From contig NC_087067.1 in the NCBI RefSeq assembly GCF_963678635.1, positions 5,126,647 to 5,190,646 on the forward strand: a DNA stretch of 64,000 nt, read 5' to 3'. Shown here piece after piece: positions 20,883-31,004 of the stretch. This DNA comes from Symsagittifera roscoffensis. Lineage: Eukaryota; Xenacoelomorpha; Acoela; Convolutidae. Numbering within the stretch: the first letter of the stretch is position 1; every line of letters starts with the position of its first letter. A model generated the notes under the pieces. The model searched no databases, was not told the DNA's origin, and saw only the letters and a list, made by a program, of their open reading frames with translations. The translations under genes were made by a program, and so were the position numbers.

Positions 20883-22910
20883 CCTCATACCCTAAACACT
20901 CGCCAGAGGACGATAATTACTGGGATGTAAACTCGTCGCATAGTACCCCCTTAACCGAACCACACACTTCTCTTGGTGGGTCAAATGTCGAGTCATCATA
21001 TGCCATGGGGGATGTTGTAGAAGGTTTGCCCCCCGTCAGTCAGGACCACGAGGTTCAGGGAATGCAAGAGGAAGGGTCGATGGACTTTCAGGTACAGGCT
21101 AAACGACATCTAGATGAAGATATAGAGAAGATTCTAGAACTGGCAGCTCCCGAAGTGACAGGAACGGAGAGGGACCGGCTGAAACAGTTGATCAGTACTT
21201 ATAGAGACGTGTTCGCTTTGACAGATGCCGAACTTGGCCAAACTAAATTGGTGACACATCGGATTGATACTGGAGACTCGGCCCCTATCAAGATCCCCCC
21301 CATCGAAGATCTCCCGCAAAAATGCCGATCATCAGGGACGAAGTTAAGAGCATGCTGGAGAAAGGGGTGATTCAACCCTCAAAAAGCCCTTATAGTGCAC
21401 CAATTGTCTTGCAAACGAAGAAAGACGGGAGTTGGCGGTTCTGTGTGGATTATCGGAAGCTGAATGATGTAACGGTCAAGGACGCATTTCCGATTCCGAA
21501 GATACATCAAACGTTCGATGCTCTTAACGGGCAGAAGTACTTCTCTTCCCTCGACCTGGCGAGTGGGTATTGGCAAGTGCCAGTAGCCGAGGAAGACCGA
21601 CACAAGACAGCCTTTGTGACACCGGATGGAGGATTCTATGAGTACGCTATGATGCCCTTTGGGCTGTCCAATGCTCCAGGAACGTTCCAGCGGCTCATGA
21701 ATGAATTGTTTTGGGGACCACCTGTGGAAGTGGGCCCTAGTATTCCTCGATGATGTGCTGGTGTACAGCAAGTGCGAAGACGACCATTTTGCACACCTGA
21801 AGGCTACCTTCCAGCTACTACGGGCGGCAAATTTGAAACTGAAGCCGAAGAAATGCAGGTTGGTACAGAAGGAAGTGACTTATTTGAGCCACATAATTGG
21901 AAATGAAGGTATCCAAGTGGATCCCAAGAGAGTTGAAGTGGTTGAGAACTGGCCAGTGCCCAAAACAGTTAAGGGGGTGAGGTCTTTTCTCGGATTCTGC
22001 AATTACTACCGTCGATTTGTGAAGGACTTTGCCGGGATTGCGAGTCCCCTGTCCTCTTTGACGAAAAAGAAGGTGCCCTTTATCTGGAACGACGAATGTC
22101 AGATAGCCTTCGATAGACTACGGAAAGAACTTATTAGGGCCCCAGTTCTGGAATTTCCTGACTATACGGGAACCTTCATACTGGACACGGATGCGAGCAA
22201 TACCAGCTTGGGCGCTGTACTCTCGAACGTCATCAACGGGGAGGAGAGACCACTTGTGTACGCTAGCAGGGTACTATCAAAAACAGAAACGAATTACTCA
22301 ACGACAAAAAGAGAAGCCTTGGCTGTGGTGCAAGCGGTGAAATGGTTCAAACCCTACATCTGGGGGATAAAATTTGTCCTTCGCACCGACCACTCCAGCC
22401 TTCAATGGCTCTTTAGGCAGAAGGAACCCGATGGAATGACCTTTCGAATGCAACAGCAACTTCAAGAGTTTGACTTCAATGTAGTCCACAGAGCTGGGGC
22501 TAAACATGGAAATGCGGATGGCCTTTCCAGGATGCTAGAAGAAGGGCCCGACTGGATGCCAGGGGAGAAAGAGAAGGCATTCGGGTCTTGCCCAGAGCCT
22601 ATGTCTCTCGAATTGGCCTTACAGAAAGCAAAGCAGCACCAAGTCGAAACTGTCACAATGATCAGCGAGACCCACGAAGAGGACGAGGAAGAAATGATTA
22701 CCTGGGAACGGACGCCCTCTGAAATATCGACTCTGCAAAGAGAGGATGACGCGATGTCTCAAGTGTTCTATTGGGCGGAGTCGGGAGGCGACGCGGGTGA
22801 TATGCAATCTCTGGGGACAAACCTCATTCCCAAAGAGCAGGCGATACAGTACGGACCCGAGGCCCTAGCTTACTGGTCTAGATGGAACGAACTAAGTATC
22901 CGAGGGGGGG
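20879..22910 (+). pseudogene. pol: Reverse transcriptase and RNase H, frame-shifted
   Basis: Three frames cover one protein: 20879 to about 21320, 21322-21735 and about 21735-22910. Visible RT motifs are the Val-Ile-Gln-Pro-Ser...Tyr-Ser-Ala-Pro-Ile-Val start, Phe-Cys-Val-Asp-Tyr-Arg-Lys-Leu-Asn, Leu-Asp-Leu-Ala-Ser-Gly-Tyr-Trp, Pro-Phe-Gly-Leu-Ser-Asn-Ala-Pro and the catalytic Phe-Leu-Asp-Asp near 21740. RNase H shows Thr-Asp-Ala-Ser near 22187, a Glu in Thr-Lys-Arg-Glu-Ala and the Arg-Thr-Asp-His-Ser motif near 22385. The shift inside RT at about 21700-21740 goes the opposite way (one extra base) from the others. The frame ends in a run of nine G's (22903-22911). Confidence 0.93.
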
Positions 22911-24479
22911 GGTGCTTTATAAAAAATGGTTCCCAAGGGATGACTTGCGTCCGGTATTGCAGACGATTGTTCCTGCAACCGGGCGGAAGGAGATCCTCAA
23001 CCAGCTGCACTCCTCGCAGATTAGCGGCGGACACTTTGCAGTTGAAAAGACCCTCGCTCGAATTCGTCAACGGTTCTGGTGGCCCACTATGAGGACAGAC
23101 GTGGAGAAGAAGATACAATGGTGCCTCACTTGTGCAGCGCGGAGCACAGGAGGAAAAAAGAGGGTCGCTGGGCTTGTCCCGTTTAAAGTGGGGATCCGAT
23201 TCAATACATTGGCGGCGGACATCCTAGGGCCCGTGACGTTGGCAGCAAAGTCTCGTGCGAAGCACATCTTAGTGATGACGGACTTGTTCACGAAGTATGC
23301 AATTGCCGTCCCACTTGTATCCACGGATTCGGCAGAGGTGGCCCGGGAGATAGTCGAGAACTGGGTACTCAAGTTTGGGGCACCGAACATTCTGCATACC
23401 GATCAAGGGAAGAACTCTGGGAGTAATCTCATCCTCGAAATGTGCCGACTGCTGGGGATCGATAAATCCCACATTTCCCCGTACCACCCCCAAGGCAATG
23501 GACAGGTAGAACGTCATAATAGGGTAATCGCGGATGTCATTTCAAAGTACTGCGCGGACAACCCCCGGACATGGGATACAGTATTGCCCTACTTGAATTT
23601 CGTCTATAATACTACCGTCCACCGAACAACCGGTGCGACCCTTTCAATCTAGTACATGGACAGGAATGCCAGTACCCAATCGACCTGTTCTACCCAAAAC
23701 CCTACGACGAAGTTCCGACACAGGATGGGTTTGTAGAATGGCTCGACGAGCAATTCCGGGACGCCCATAGCAGCGCTCGAGAGCTACTGGGAACTAATCA
23801 GCGACGCCAGAAGGATCAATATCGGAAAAGAGTTCATGGAGAACCGTACGCGACGGGAGACAAAGTGTGGGTTTGGGCGAAAGAGAAGATAAAGTCGAAG
23901 AAGTTCTTCCTACCATGGGCTGGGCCCTATGTGGTCTTGGCCAAAGTCTCTGAAGTGAATTACAAGGTGGCCAAACCCCCCACCCCCGCAAAGACCCGGT
24001 ATTTGCATTTTAACATGTTGAAGCCGTATGTAGAGGAGAACATGCAATCCAACGAGACTTCCCACCCTAAGCGTCCGACCCCTTCACGGTCGGTCAGATT
24101 CTTTGACGACCCTGAAATTAGAGACGACGAGTTGGAAATGGCTATTGGAGAGACCCACGAGTTAAGACCATTGAGGTTACCTGCCTCACGACTACCTCCG
24201 AATGCCCGGGTGAACGACAAACCCCTAGAGAGCCCTAACCCAATAGAGGATCCGAACCAAATCGAAGCCGAAGTAGTGGAGACTTACGACGCAGCCGAAC
24301 TGGCGACCAGAAGGGAAGACGACCATCCGAACGCGCCAGCGGACCAGGAACTCGCTCCGCCAGAACCTAACGAGTCCTTGGAGTTGAGGGGAGAGCACGG
24401 GGCAGAGGGCGAGGGCCGACCTAGTCGTAGACGGCGACCTCCTGTTCGCTTTGGGATTGACGAGTTCGAGCGGGGCTAA
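22882..24479 (+). pseudogene. pol: Integrase with C-terminal GPY/F-type module, frame-shifted
   Basis: Counted from 22882, His43, His51, Cys81 and Cys84 form the zinc finger, and Asp113, Asp164 and Glu200 the catalytic triad (35 residues between the last two). The frame ends at a TAG near 23650 and resumes in another frame by about 23660. The segment from 23865 contains Pro-Trp-Ala-Gly-Pro-Tyr, the GPY/F module, followed by about 140 residues of acidic and Pro-rich tail ending at TAA 24477-24479. The upstream junction with RNase H coincides with the nine-G run, a site prone to slippage in copying and in sequencing. Confidence 0.92.
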
Positions 24480-24825
24480 CTCCAACACCAATCAGACAAA
24501 CACTATTAAAACTTTCTTTCCCCGTTATACTTATTAGCTAGATAAATTAGGTTGTAGAAAGCAAAAAAAAAAAAACATTAAAAATAGGGCATTCAAAAAA
24601 AAAAAAAAAAAAAAAAAAAATTTTTGCTATAACTTCATAAGGGGGGAGACCAAAACTTAAAACTTAAGGGACATCTTTAATCAAATTAATGGTTATACTT
24701 TAATGGTTATAGGCTTTCCAAATTCCAGGGGAAAATAGATACTTAGGGATGCGATGGTCTTATTCATTTAGTCTTTCTTTTTTATTATTATTATTGCTGT
24801 TTAGATCGTGAATTGTAATCTACAT
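24480..24825 (+). other. pol-env spacer with A26 tract and splice-acceptor-like site
   Basis: The spacer has a 26-base A run (24595-24620), preceded by a shorter A13 run, and a pyrimidine-rich stretch ending in TTTAG at 24804, 22 bp upstream of the env ATG. The latter has the form of a 3' splice site, which would give a spliced env mRNA as in retroviruses. The donor is unknown; the GTGAGT at 19909 is one candidate. Confidence 0.5.
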
Positions 24826-27209
24826 ATGAACTCATGGCTGGTCGGGCTGGCAATCCTCTTGCTACTTGGAGTATGGCCCTCATCGGCAGTGACGATCAAC
24901 CATACCGCCGGAGCAGTGTTCATGGCGGAGACTCCCCTCATCATTGCGAGCGCAATGGAAACTTCTTGGGTTTCGGTACCATTCCCCGTGGTCCCTGCGA
25001 TTAATCGGACACTCCTCGATATAGCCTTCCAGGAACATCAGTATATGTTGGCGGATCGCTGGAAAGAATGGGATGGCAAGATCTGCGGTGACAACATCAC
25101 TACGGAAGCATTTGTGAATCTAACCTACCTGGCATTCAAAGGCATTGAGTACGAAATTAGTGAAATAGAGGCCGTGCTCTACGAGATGAAGAACCGAGCT
25201 ACGACGTTCGTCGACAAGCACGAAAGGAGCTCCACGAGAGTAAAAAGGTGGATCAAGCCAGCGCTGGGAGGAGTTGCGGCGGCCATAGTGTTAGCTCCGA
25301 TACTCAAGGAAGGGTTTTGTCACTACTTCTCCTTTTTTGGTCTTTGTGACGGAGACTCGAACTTGGATGAGCTGGGCAAGGAAGCTTCGTTCTTGGATGG
25401 GGCTGTCCGGACCATCGTACTCGAGACTGGGGAGAGGTTGCATCTTTTGGGCCACTCTCTTAACAAGACGCAGACCCAGCTGAAAATGATATCGCACGAC
25501 TCGAATGCAAACTTCGAACTGTTCAGGGGATTATTGAGGCATGTTCTAGGTGGGACAGACTACCAACGAAAGGAGGAAAGTGCCTGTAAGATGTATAGGT
25601 GGAACTCCCTCTATGGACAAACATTGAAGTATTCCACAGTGATTGCGAACCACTCAGCGACTTTTGACACCATCAGAGCCGAACTGATAGCGTTCAAAAT
25701 GGCGGTACACAATTACGGGTATATCTTGGACGATGCGTTGAGTTCCTTGACGCGAGGATATATTCCCGCTACTCTTGTTCCCCCGGAAGTACTGACGAGT
25801 ATCTTAGATGGAATTCAGTTGGATAAGATGCAAGAGGCTATACCCAGGAACGAACTGATGACGTACTATGGATCCGAGTTGGTGCAGTCGACGGTGATCA
25901 CGGAAACGGGGATCAACGTTTTGATTAACATTCCTGTACACCACACGATGGGCCTGCACGACGTCTATCGGACGACTCCTCTTCCCCAGCCGGCGAATGG
26001 GGGATCGACAGCGACTCAGTATAAGTTTGTAAATACGCACTTGCTGGTGTCGGAGAGACGGGACAACTTTGCAGAAGTATCTGGAGAAGTGATCTCAGCT
26101 CACTGCAGTAGAAGCAGCCGGTTGAAGCTTTGCTTCCGACCTTTCGCGATGTCCCGAAGTAGTGAATCATCTTGTCTAGCAAGTCTCTTCTTCGACTTGC
26201 CTACAAATGCGTTGAAGTTGTGCCCTCAGGAGGTGATTGTTCTGCCAGAAATCCCCACGGCTGTGTACCTGGACGACTCAACTTATTTGGTAACCTCAAG
26301 GGACGATGATTATACGCTTTTCAACTACAGCAGAGAGCTAAGGAGAGGGGTGAACCCATATCCGGTTGCAGAAGTTGCCTTCTACGACCTAGTTGCGATG
26401 GTAGGATCGAAACGCCAGATGGTGCTTTGGTCCTAGTGCCAGATCCACGCACCTGCCAGTACGAGACTGGATTAACGGTGACAATCAGACAACACCCGTT
26501 GATCCGGACCTTGTTTGCGACTTTGGAGGAAGCTGAAAAGAACCTCCCAGGAGTCATGATACCGGAGATCTTACGAGAGCAGGCGAGGAGCGAGATGGTC
26601 GAAGCACTCCGACTCAATCTGATCAAGTTGCCAGAGGGGTCGGTGGACGAAGAAGCCCTATCGGAGATTGCCAAGCCCTTTGCTGATGAAATTTTACGCA
26701 AACACACACCTTCTCATTGGCAGATGATGCGCAGTGGACCTGTGCAACTAAGACTGGTGATCTGACTGTTGGTCGCAGTCTTTTTAATATTGGGCTGCGC
26801 GTACTGGCGTTGTTTTTCAGGGAGGGCGCGTTTACTGGGAATTAATAGGCGTCGCCAACGAGGCGCGGACTTCGAGGACTCCTACTGTTGTGCGCCACCA
26901 GGACGACATCGAGGGGTGCCGCCACCTAGATACGATACCAACTACGAGGGTGGAACACAGAGACCCAACAGTTATCCCCAGGGACCCTCCAGAGATGATT
27001 CGTTCTCTGGGCAGATATACCTACCCCCCAGAGTACCCGCTAGCTCATCATTCGATGAAGTGAACCTTACCAGGACCACAGAGGGAAGTGGGGCGTCGAG
27101 CACACCGCTGATGGGACGAGGCTTTACCTATATGCGAGGCAAGTGGAAGGGGGTTTCTGGACGTGGACCCCGGATCGGTACAAGCGCGCTGATGGACACC
27201 AGTCTGTGA
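24826..27209 (+). pseudogene. env: env-like membrane fusion glycoprotein, with one frame shift and one stop
   Basis: Translation probably starts at ATG 24826, followed by a hydrophobic signal peptide (residues ~4-22). Several N-glycosylation sequons follow. A furin-type site RVKR (25237-25248) leaves a short N-terminal subunit of about 140 residues and is followed closely by an Ala/Gly-rich hydrophobic stretch (about 25258-25302) placed like a fusion peptide. A region with helical heptads comes next. The short-subunit, cleavage, fusion-peptide order resembles class I fusion proteins of the paramyxovirus-F/baculovirus-F type. The first frame stops at 26436; the protein continues in the -1 frame from about 26427. 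A TGA at 26763-26765 interrupts the C-terminal transmembrane helix; a cytoplasmic tail of about 130 residues follows, to 27209. As it stands the copy cannot make a membrane-anchored protein. Confidence 0.85.
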
Positions 27210-27853
27210 GGAGTGGAGGATGAGGCGACCAGGAGGGTGAGAACCAGTCCGACCGGTTGTGAGTCTAAAACATTTTATATATTCATGAACTCAATATAAT
27301 GCTCATCGTATTCGGTGCTACTATACTAGGGTGTGACCCCACCTCATGGATATCATTATTTTTTCGTTTCAAACATTCATATCTATCTAAATGGATGAGG
27401 TTGGATCACACCGTGAGGAGTAACTTGATAGCAGTCATGTCCCCGAGTCAGATCAGCTGACCCCTCATTCATGATATAATCATACGTGCTTTTATTTGAC
27501 GGGGACTGACTAGAGGTTTGCGATCACACGATACAATTTAGTGAGGGTCATTAAACACTTAATCAGGTTAATTTAGCGCAAGCTCAGGCTAATTCTTAGC
27601 ATACAAGACTTTCGTGACCAGGCTTGCAGGTTAACCGACGAACATGACAGATTACAATCTTAAGTAAAGGCAACCGATTGATTGACGGGCCGTCGTGTCA
27701 CCTCGATACGAACATCTGAACAGGTGAAGATAAGGGAAAAAGAGAACCACGGAGGCTGAAACCGTGCATTGTTACTACCAAAATTCAGTCGTTAAGAAAC
27801 CTTCGAATTTTAATAAATTCTCTAAATTACAAAAGAAAAAAAAAGTCGCTAAA
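27210..27853 (+). other. env-ORF4 spacer with complementary stems
   Basis: Without a convincing ORF until 27764, this spacer has a 17-bp imperfect stem (GTGTGACCCCACCTCAT near 27331-27347 with its complement near 27391-27408, two mismatches) and a second pair (AGTCATGTCCCCG near 27435 with CGGGGACTGACT near 27499). These could form RNA structures in the full-length transcript. A role in export or packaging is speculation. Confidence 0.45.
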
Positions 27854-28467
27854 ATGACAATTGTGTGGAGATCCTTCATCCTCCGAGCCTTCTTCACCAT
27901 CCTAGACTACCAGGAAGAAGATGAGAATATAACTCTTTCACTTAGAGTGGTGCCTCCCTGCACCTATTGGCATACACCGCCTCCTGGCATGAGTTCCGGT
28001 TGTTTCTGCGAAGGCAGGGTGCCCCACGGCCTTTCCGACACTACCCTAGAGTCGAAGAGACGGTGCCGGATGTGAGCACAGCTCTCTGGAAGTTCAATCC
28101 GGGGGAGCCCGATCTGGAGAGTTGCTCAACTGCGGGCCAATTTCATGTACATGAGCCAGCGCGGGACACGGCAACTGACACTTGCTCGACCGAGGGTCAA
28201 CCGCCTTCGGAGAAGTCTGGGCGGGAGAGATTTCTCAGTTGGGAGAGTGATGAGGACTCTGCAAGCACCCACTCAATTTCCCTCTCCGACATAGCAAGGG
28301 CTAGGAGGAGGAGGCCGAGTGATAGGCCCAAAATTAGGGACCTCTTTGACGAAATCAGACATACCATTGGCGAGGAAGAATATCGGGCGCTCCAGGCTCA
28401 ATGGGGAGAGGGGAATTGGTCAGACGAATATGACGAATCCTCAACCAATTCGGGGGCCGAAAGTTAG
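27854..28467 (+). pseudogene. Additional ORF between env and 3' LTR (unrecognised)
   Basis: The first ATG with sensible context is at 27854; the frame runs toward 28075 but protein-like sequence moves to the -1 frame near 27946-27970 and ends at TAG 28465-28467. The product would be about 200 residues. The N-terminal third mixes hydrophobic and acidic residues; the middle is Ser/Thr/Glu-rich; a run of five Arg (about 28300) precedes a helical segment (Ile-Arg-Asp-Leu-Phe-Asp-Glu-Ile) and an acidic, Ser-rich tail. No signal peptide or known domain is seen. The position matches accessory genes of complex retroviruses. The basic patch could be a nuclear localisation or RNA-binding signal; this is inference. 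Confidence 0.5.
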
Positions 28468-28613
28468 GAGAGGACAGTTTATAAACTCTCGCTAATAACC
28501 AAGGAATTTATAAAGGAAGGAACTGATTAAACTTATATCTCAAACTTAAACTTAACTATAGCTTATACCTAAATAAAGTATAGATTGTATATAGTCAGTA
28601 ATTCAGTATTTAA

Positions 28614-28681
28614 TGAAGAAAAAAAAAGGGAAGAGAAAAACCTAACATTATTCGGGAGAATAATAGACTAGAAGGGAAGAC
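28614..28681 (+). promoter_or_regulatory. Polypurine tract region before the 3' LTR
   Basis: AGAAGGGAAGA at 28670-28680 lies next to the LTR start and fits a plus-strand primer. A longer purine run (about 28614-28640) lies upstream and could be a second tract. Confidence 0.6.
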
Positions 28682-29640
28682 TGTAGAATTGGTAATTCTA
28701 GCAAATTTTCGACTTAGCGTATTTTCTGCGCATTTTATCCTAACATGATAGTGAAAATTTATTGGGGTTGTATGACTTTGTTGCTTGGGTCAGGATTTGA
28801 CACCGAAGTCAGATGTTATTTAAGTAAGTAGCGAAGGGGGGATTTAATTGATAAGAATCATACGACTTCGGTACTTACCCGATTTACGATGCCAACCGCA
28901 GGAGGATGTATTTACAAAACGTGAACAAGTCGATAAAAACCCCGGACTTGGGACCCGTCAGCTTTGACAGGGGGAGTAGGTAAAAGGGAAAAACCATAGG
29001 GGGCAGTTGTGATTAAGGGGATGACAGCACCGATATGAAGTGGCGTGACATTAACAAAAACGGAGCACAAATAGAGATAAGAAGAAGTGGAGGTTAGAGA
29101 GCGGATTAAAAAGAGAACGAGTTAACGAGCGTAAGATTCAGTAGGTCCCAGTTGTGGTTGCTATCTGAACTCATCTGTTAATTGTTTCACAGCGAGTGAA
29201 GTAAGAACGTAAGTCGAAGTGCCTTGTGGAAAATTAGTTAGAGCAGAAGTTAGTACAAGTCAGAGAGCTTAGTCGACACGTGTACTGACCGAGTACGCAG
29301 AGAAGAAATTGTTAAGTGTGTACAGATCGCAAACCATTCTGTTGTATATTACTAAATTATATGCTGGCCGAATTAGTAGGCCCTTTGTATTCATTCAGAC
29401 TTATACATATATTGAATTCATTTGAGAGAAAGGAATTCGTTATACGCGACTTCAAGCGAGATATAGCAAGCAAGAGCATCACTGACTAAGGGGGAGCAAT
29501 AGAATACAGTAGAGGACAACTCACCACTAAAAATAACCCTTTCGGGATTGTCGTTAATACCGAGCCTTAGTGCCCCCCTGCTTTAGCACGGTAAACGGGA
29601 TGGCTTCGCAAGACTGTGTGTGAAAATCCTAAAGACGACA
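28682..29640 (+). repeat. 3' LTR (959 bp)
   Basis: Matches the 5' LTR except for the 37-bp length difference near its start and about five substitutions by eye. It ends GACGACA and is followed by the TGAAA duplication. Confidence 0.95.
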
Positions 29641-29645
29641 TGAAA

Positions 29646-31004
29646 CAAGTGGCGCGACTCAACAAAAAAACGGACTTCGCAATTCAAGTGAAGATTTGTG
29701 GCGCGGTTTAGGAAAAGACTGGCAGCGAGAGTTTCATAAAAGCCTGGCAACGTGAACTCAGAAAAAACTGTACTTTGCGAATTTGACCCCGCGAAACTAC
29801 TGAAATCACAATAAAATAGGTATGCGGCGCAACGTAAAACTTTTCTTGTGAAGCGGATCTCGACACGGGTTATCAAACTTGATTGTTTTTGTTTCATTTG
29901 TTTAAAAAACACTCAAAAGCCCAAGGAGATATAATTTATAAGCTGCACAATTACGTTTGCTTAGATTAATAAAATATTTTAGACTCTTTGAATTGAAGGT
30001 TAAAACATTGGATGTTTTCGCATAAGTGAAATATTGCAGGTAAAATCATTGAGGCTCATTTTAAAAAATATTATCGGAGATCAAATTAAAATTTGTTTTC
30101 AATTTTCAAAAAGTATAATAAAATCAATGGTATTGTAATGTTCACGAATAACGTAAAGCCCAAAAACCTGATAATATGAGCTATGCAATTTTCTGTAATT
30201 GACTGTAATTTTCTATGTGTAGAGCTCGGGTGGTCTTAAAACACGGAAAAATATATTCAAAATGTATCGAGCTGAATAACATAATTTATAATTGAAAAAC
30301 AAATCTTTTGAACATGCAGCATGCAATAGTTTACGCAGCTAGTTGTTTCGCACCAAAATTTTGAGTTTTGCAAAATAACAATAGTACTGTTAATGTTTCA
30401 ATCAGGCGCAGATGTGGAACTTTTCGACCTTTACTTTTAAGGTCGAACAAGTTGATTTTCTGAGTGGTCCCAGAATTGTATAAAAACAATTGACAAAATT
30501 TTCTGCGCCGCAGGCAATATTTTGAAAAAAAAAGGTCAAAATGGCGTTCTTGGATTCTTTTGGATTAAATTGATTTAAAAATTTTGCTTGTTTGGCGCGC
30601 GCACACCAAAACCTTTAGAAACAAATTAGGCGTTTTTAGAAACAAATTAGAGTTGGTCGAAAGTCCCTCCGTGACATATGATGTATTTGAATTTAGTTAT
30701 ATACAACAATTTGATGTAGAAATTGATATTAGACGACAGTTTTTTTCAAAAAAAAATCGCTGAAATTTTTATTTGAAAAAAGTTTGATAAACTTGGCCAT
30801 CAAAAAAAAAGAAAGTACCACTTCTCATAAGTAATGCTGCAGCTCATTTCAAAAAACTAATATGACTTCAATAGAAAGTTGAACAGATGAAAAAATGGAA
30901 ATCAGGATTCGAGTAAAGGAGAAAATTTAGACGAGATTGAAAGTATCAGATGCAGTAGTTAATATAAGGTAAGACTTTTTATAGACCGATATATGGAAAT
31001 GAGA
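29646..31004. other. Intergenic DNA, no gene recognised
   Basis: The first 250 bp continue the GGCGCGACT-rich DNA that lies left of the insertion, so the element split a single older region. The rest is AT-rich without features. Confidence 0.5.

Larger units (their letters stand above)
18041..29645 (+). mobile_element. Complete env-bearing Ty3/gypsy-type LTR retrotransposon (endogenous retrovirus-like)
   Basis: The element has 5-bp target duplications (TGAAA at 18041-18045 and 29641-29645), LTRs at 18046-19041 and 28682-29640, a primer-binding site from 19043, gag, protease, RT/RNase H, integrase, an env-like gene, an additional ORF and a purine tract before the 3' LTR. Order PR-RT-RH-IN and the DDE integrase place it with Ty3/gypsy elements; env acquisition is known in errantiviruses of insects and Tor elements of larvaceans. 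Coding frames are interrupted about ten times, mostly by shifts equivalent to one lost base, plus a TGA in env. Because the LTRs are about 99.5% identical by eye, insertion was recent. The breaks may be real or may be assembly errors. Confidence 0.93.

Noticed and set aside
19116-28467. Explaining all frame changes in the env element as programmed frameshifts
   Set aside because: Several fall inside conserved domains (RT near 21720, integrase near 23650, env near 26430) where no known element shifts frame. Only the gag-pro overlap at 20175-20226 is a plausible programmed site.
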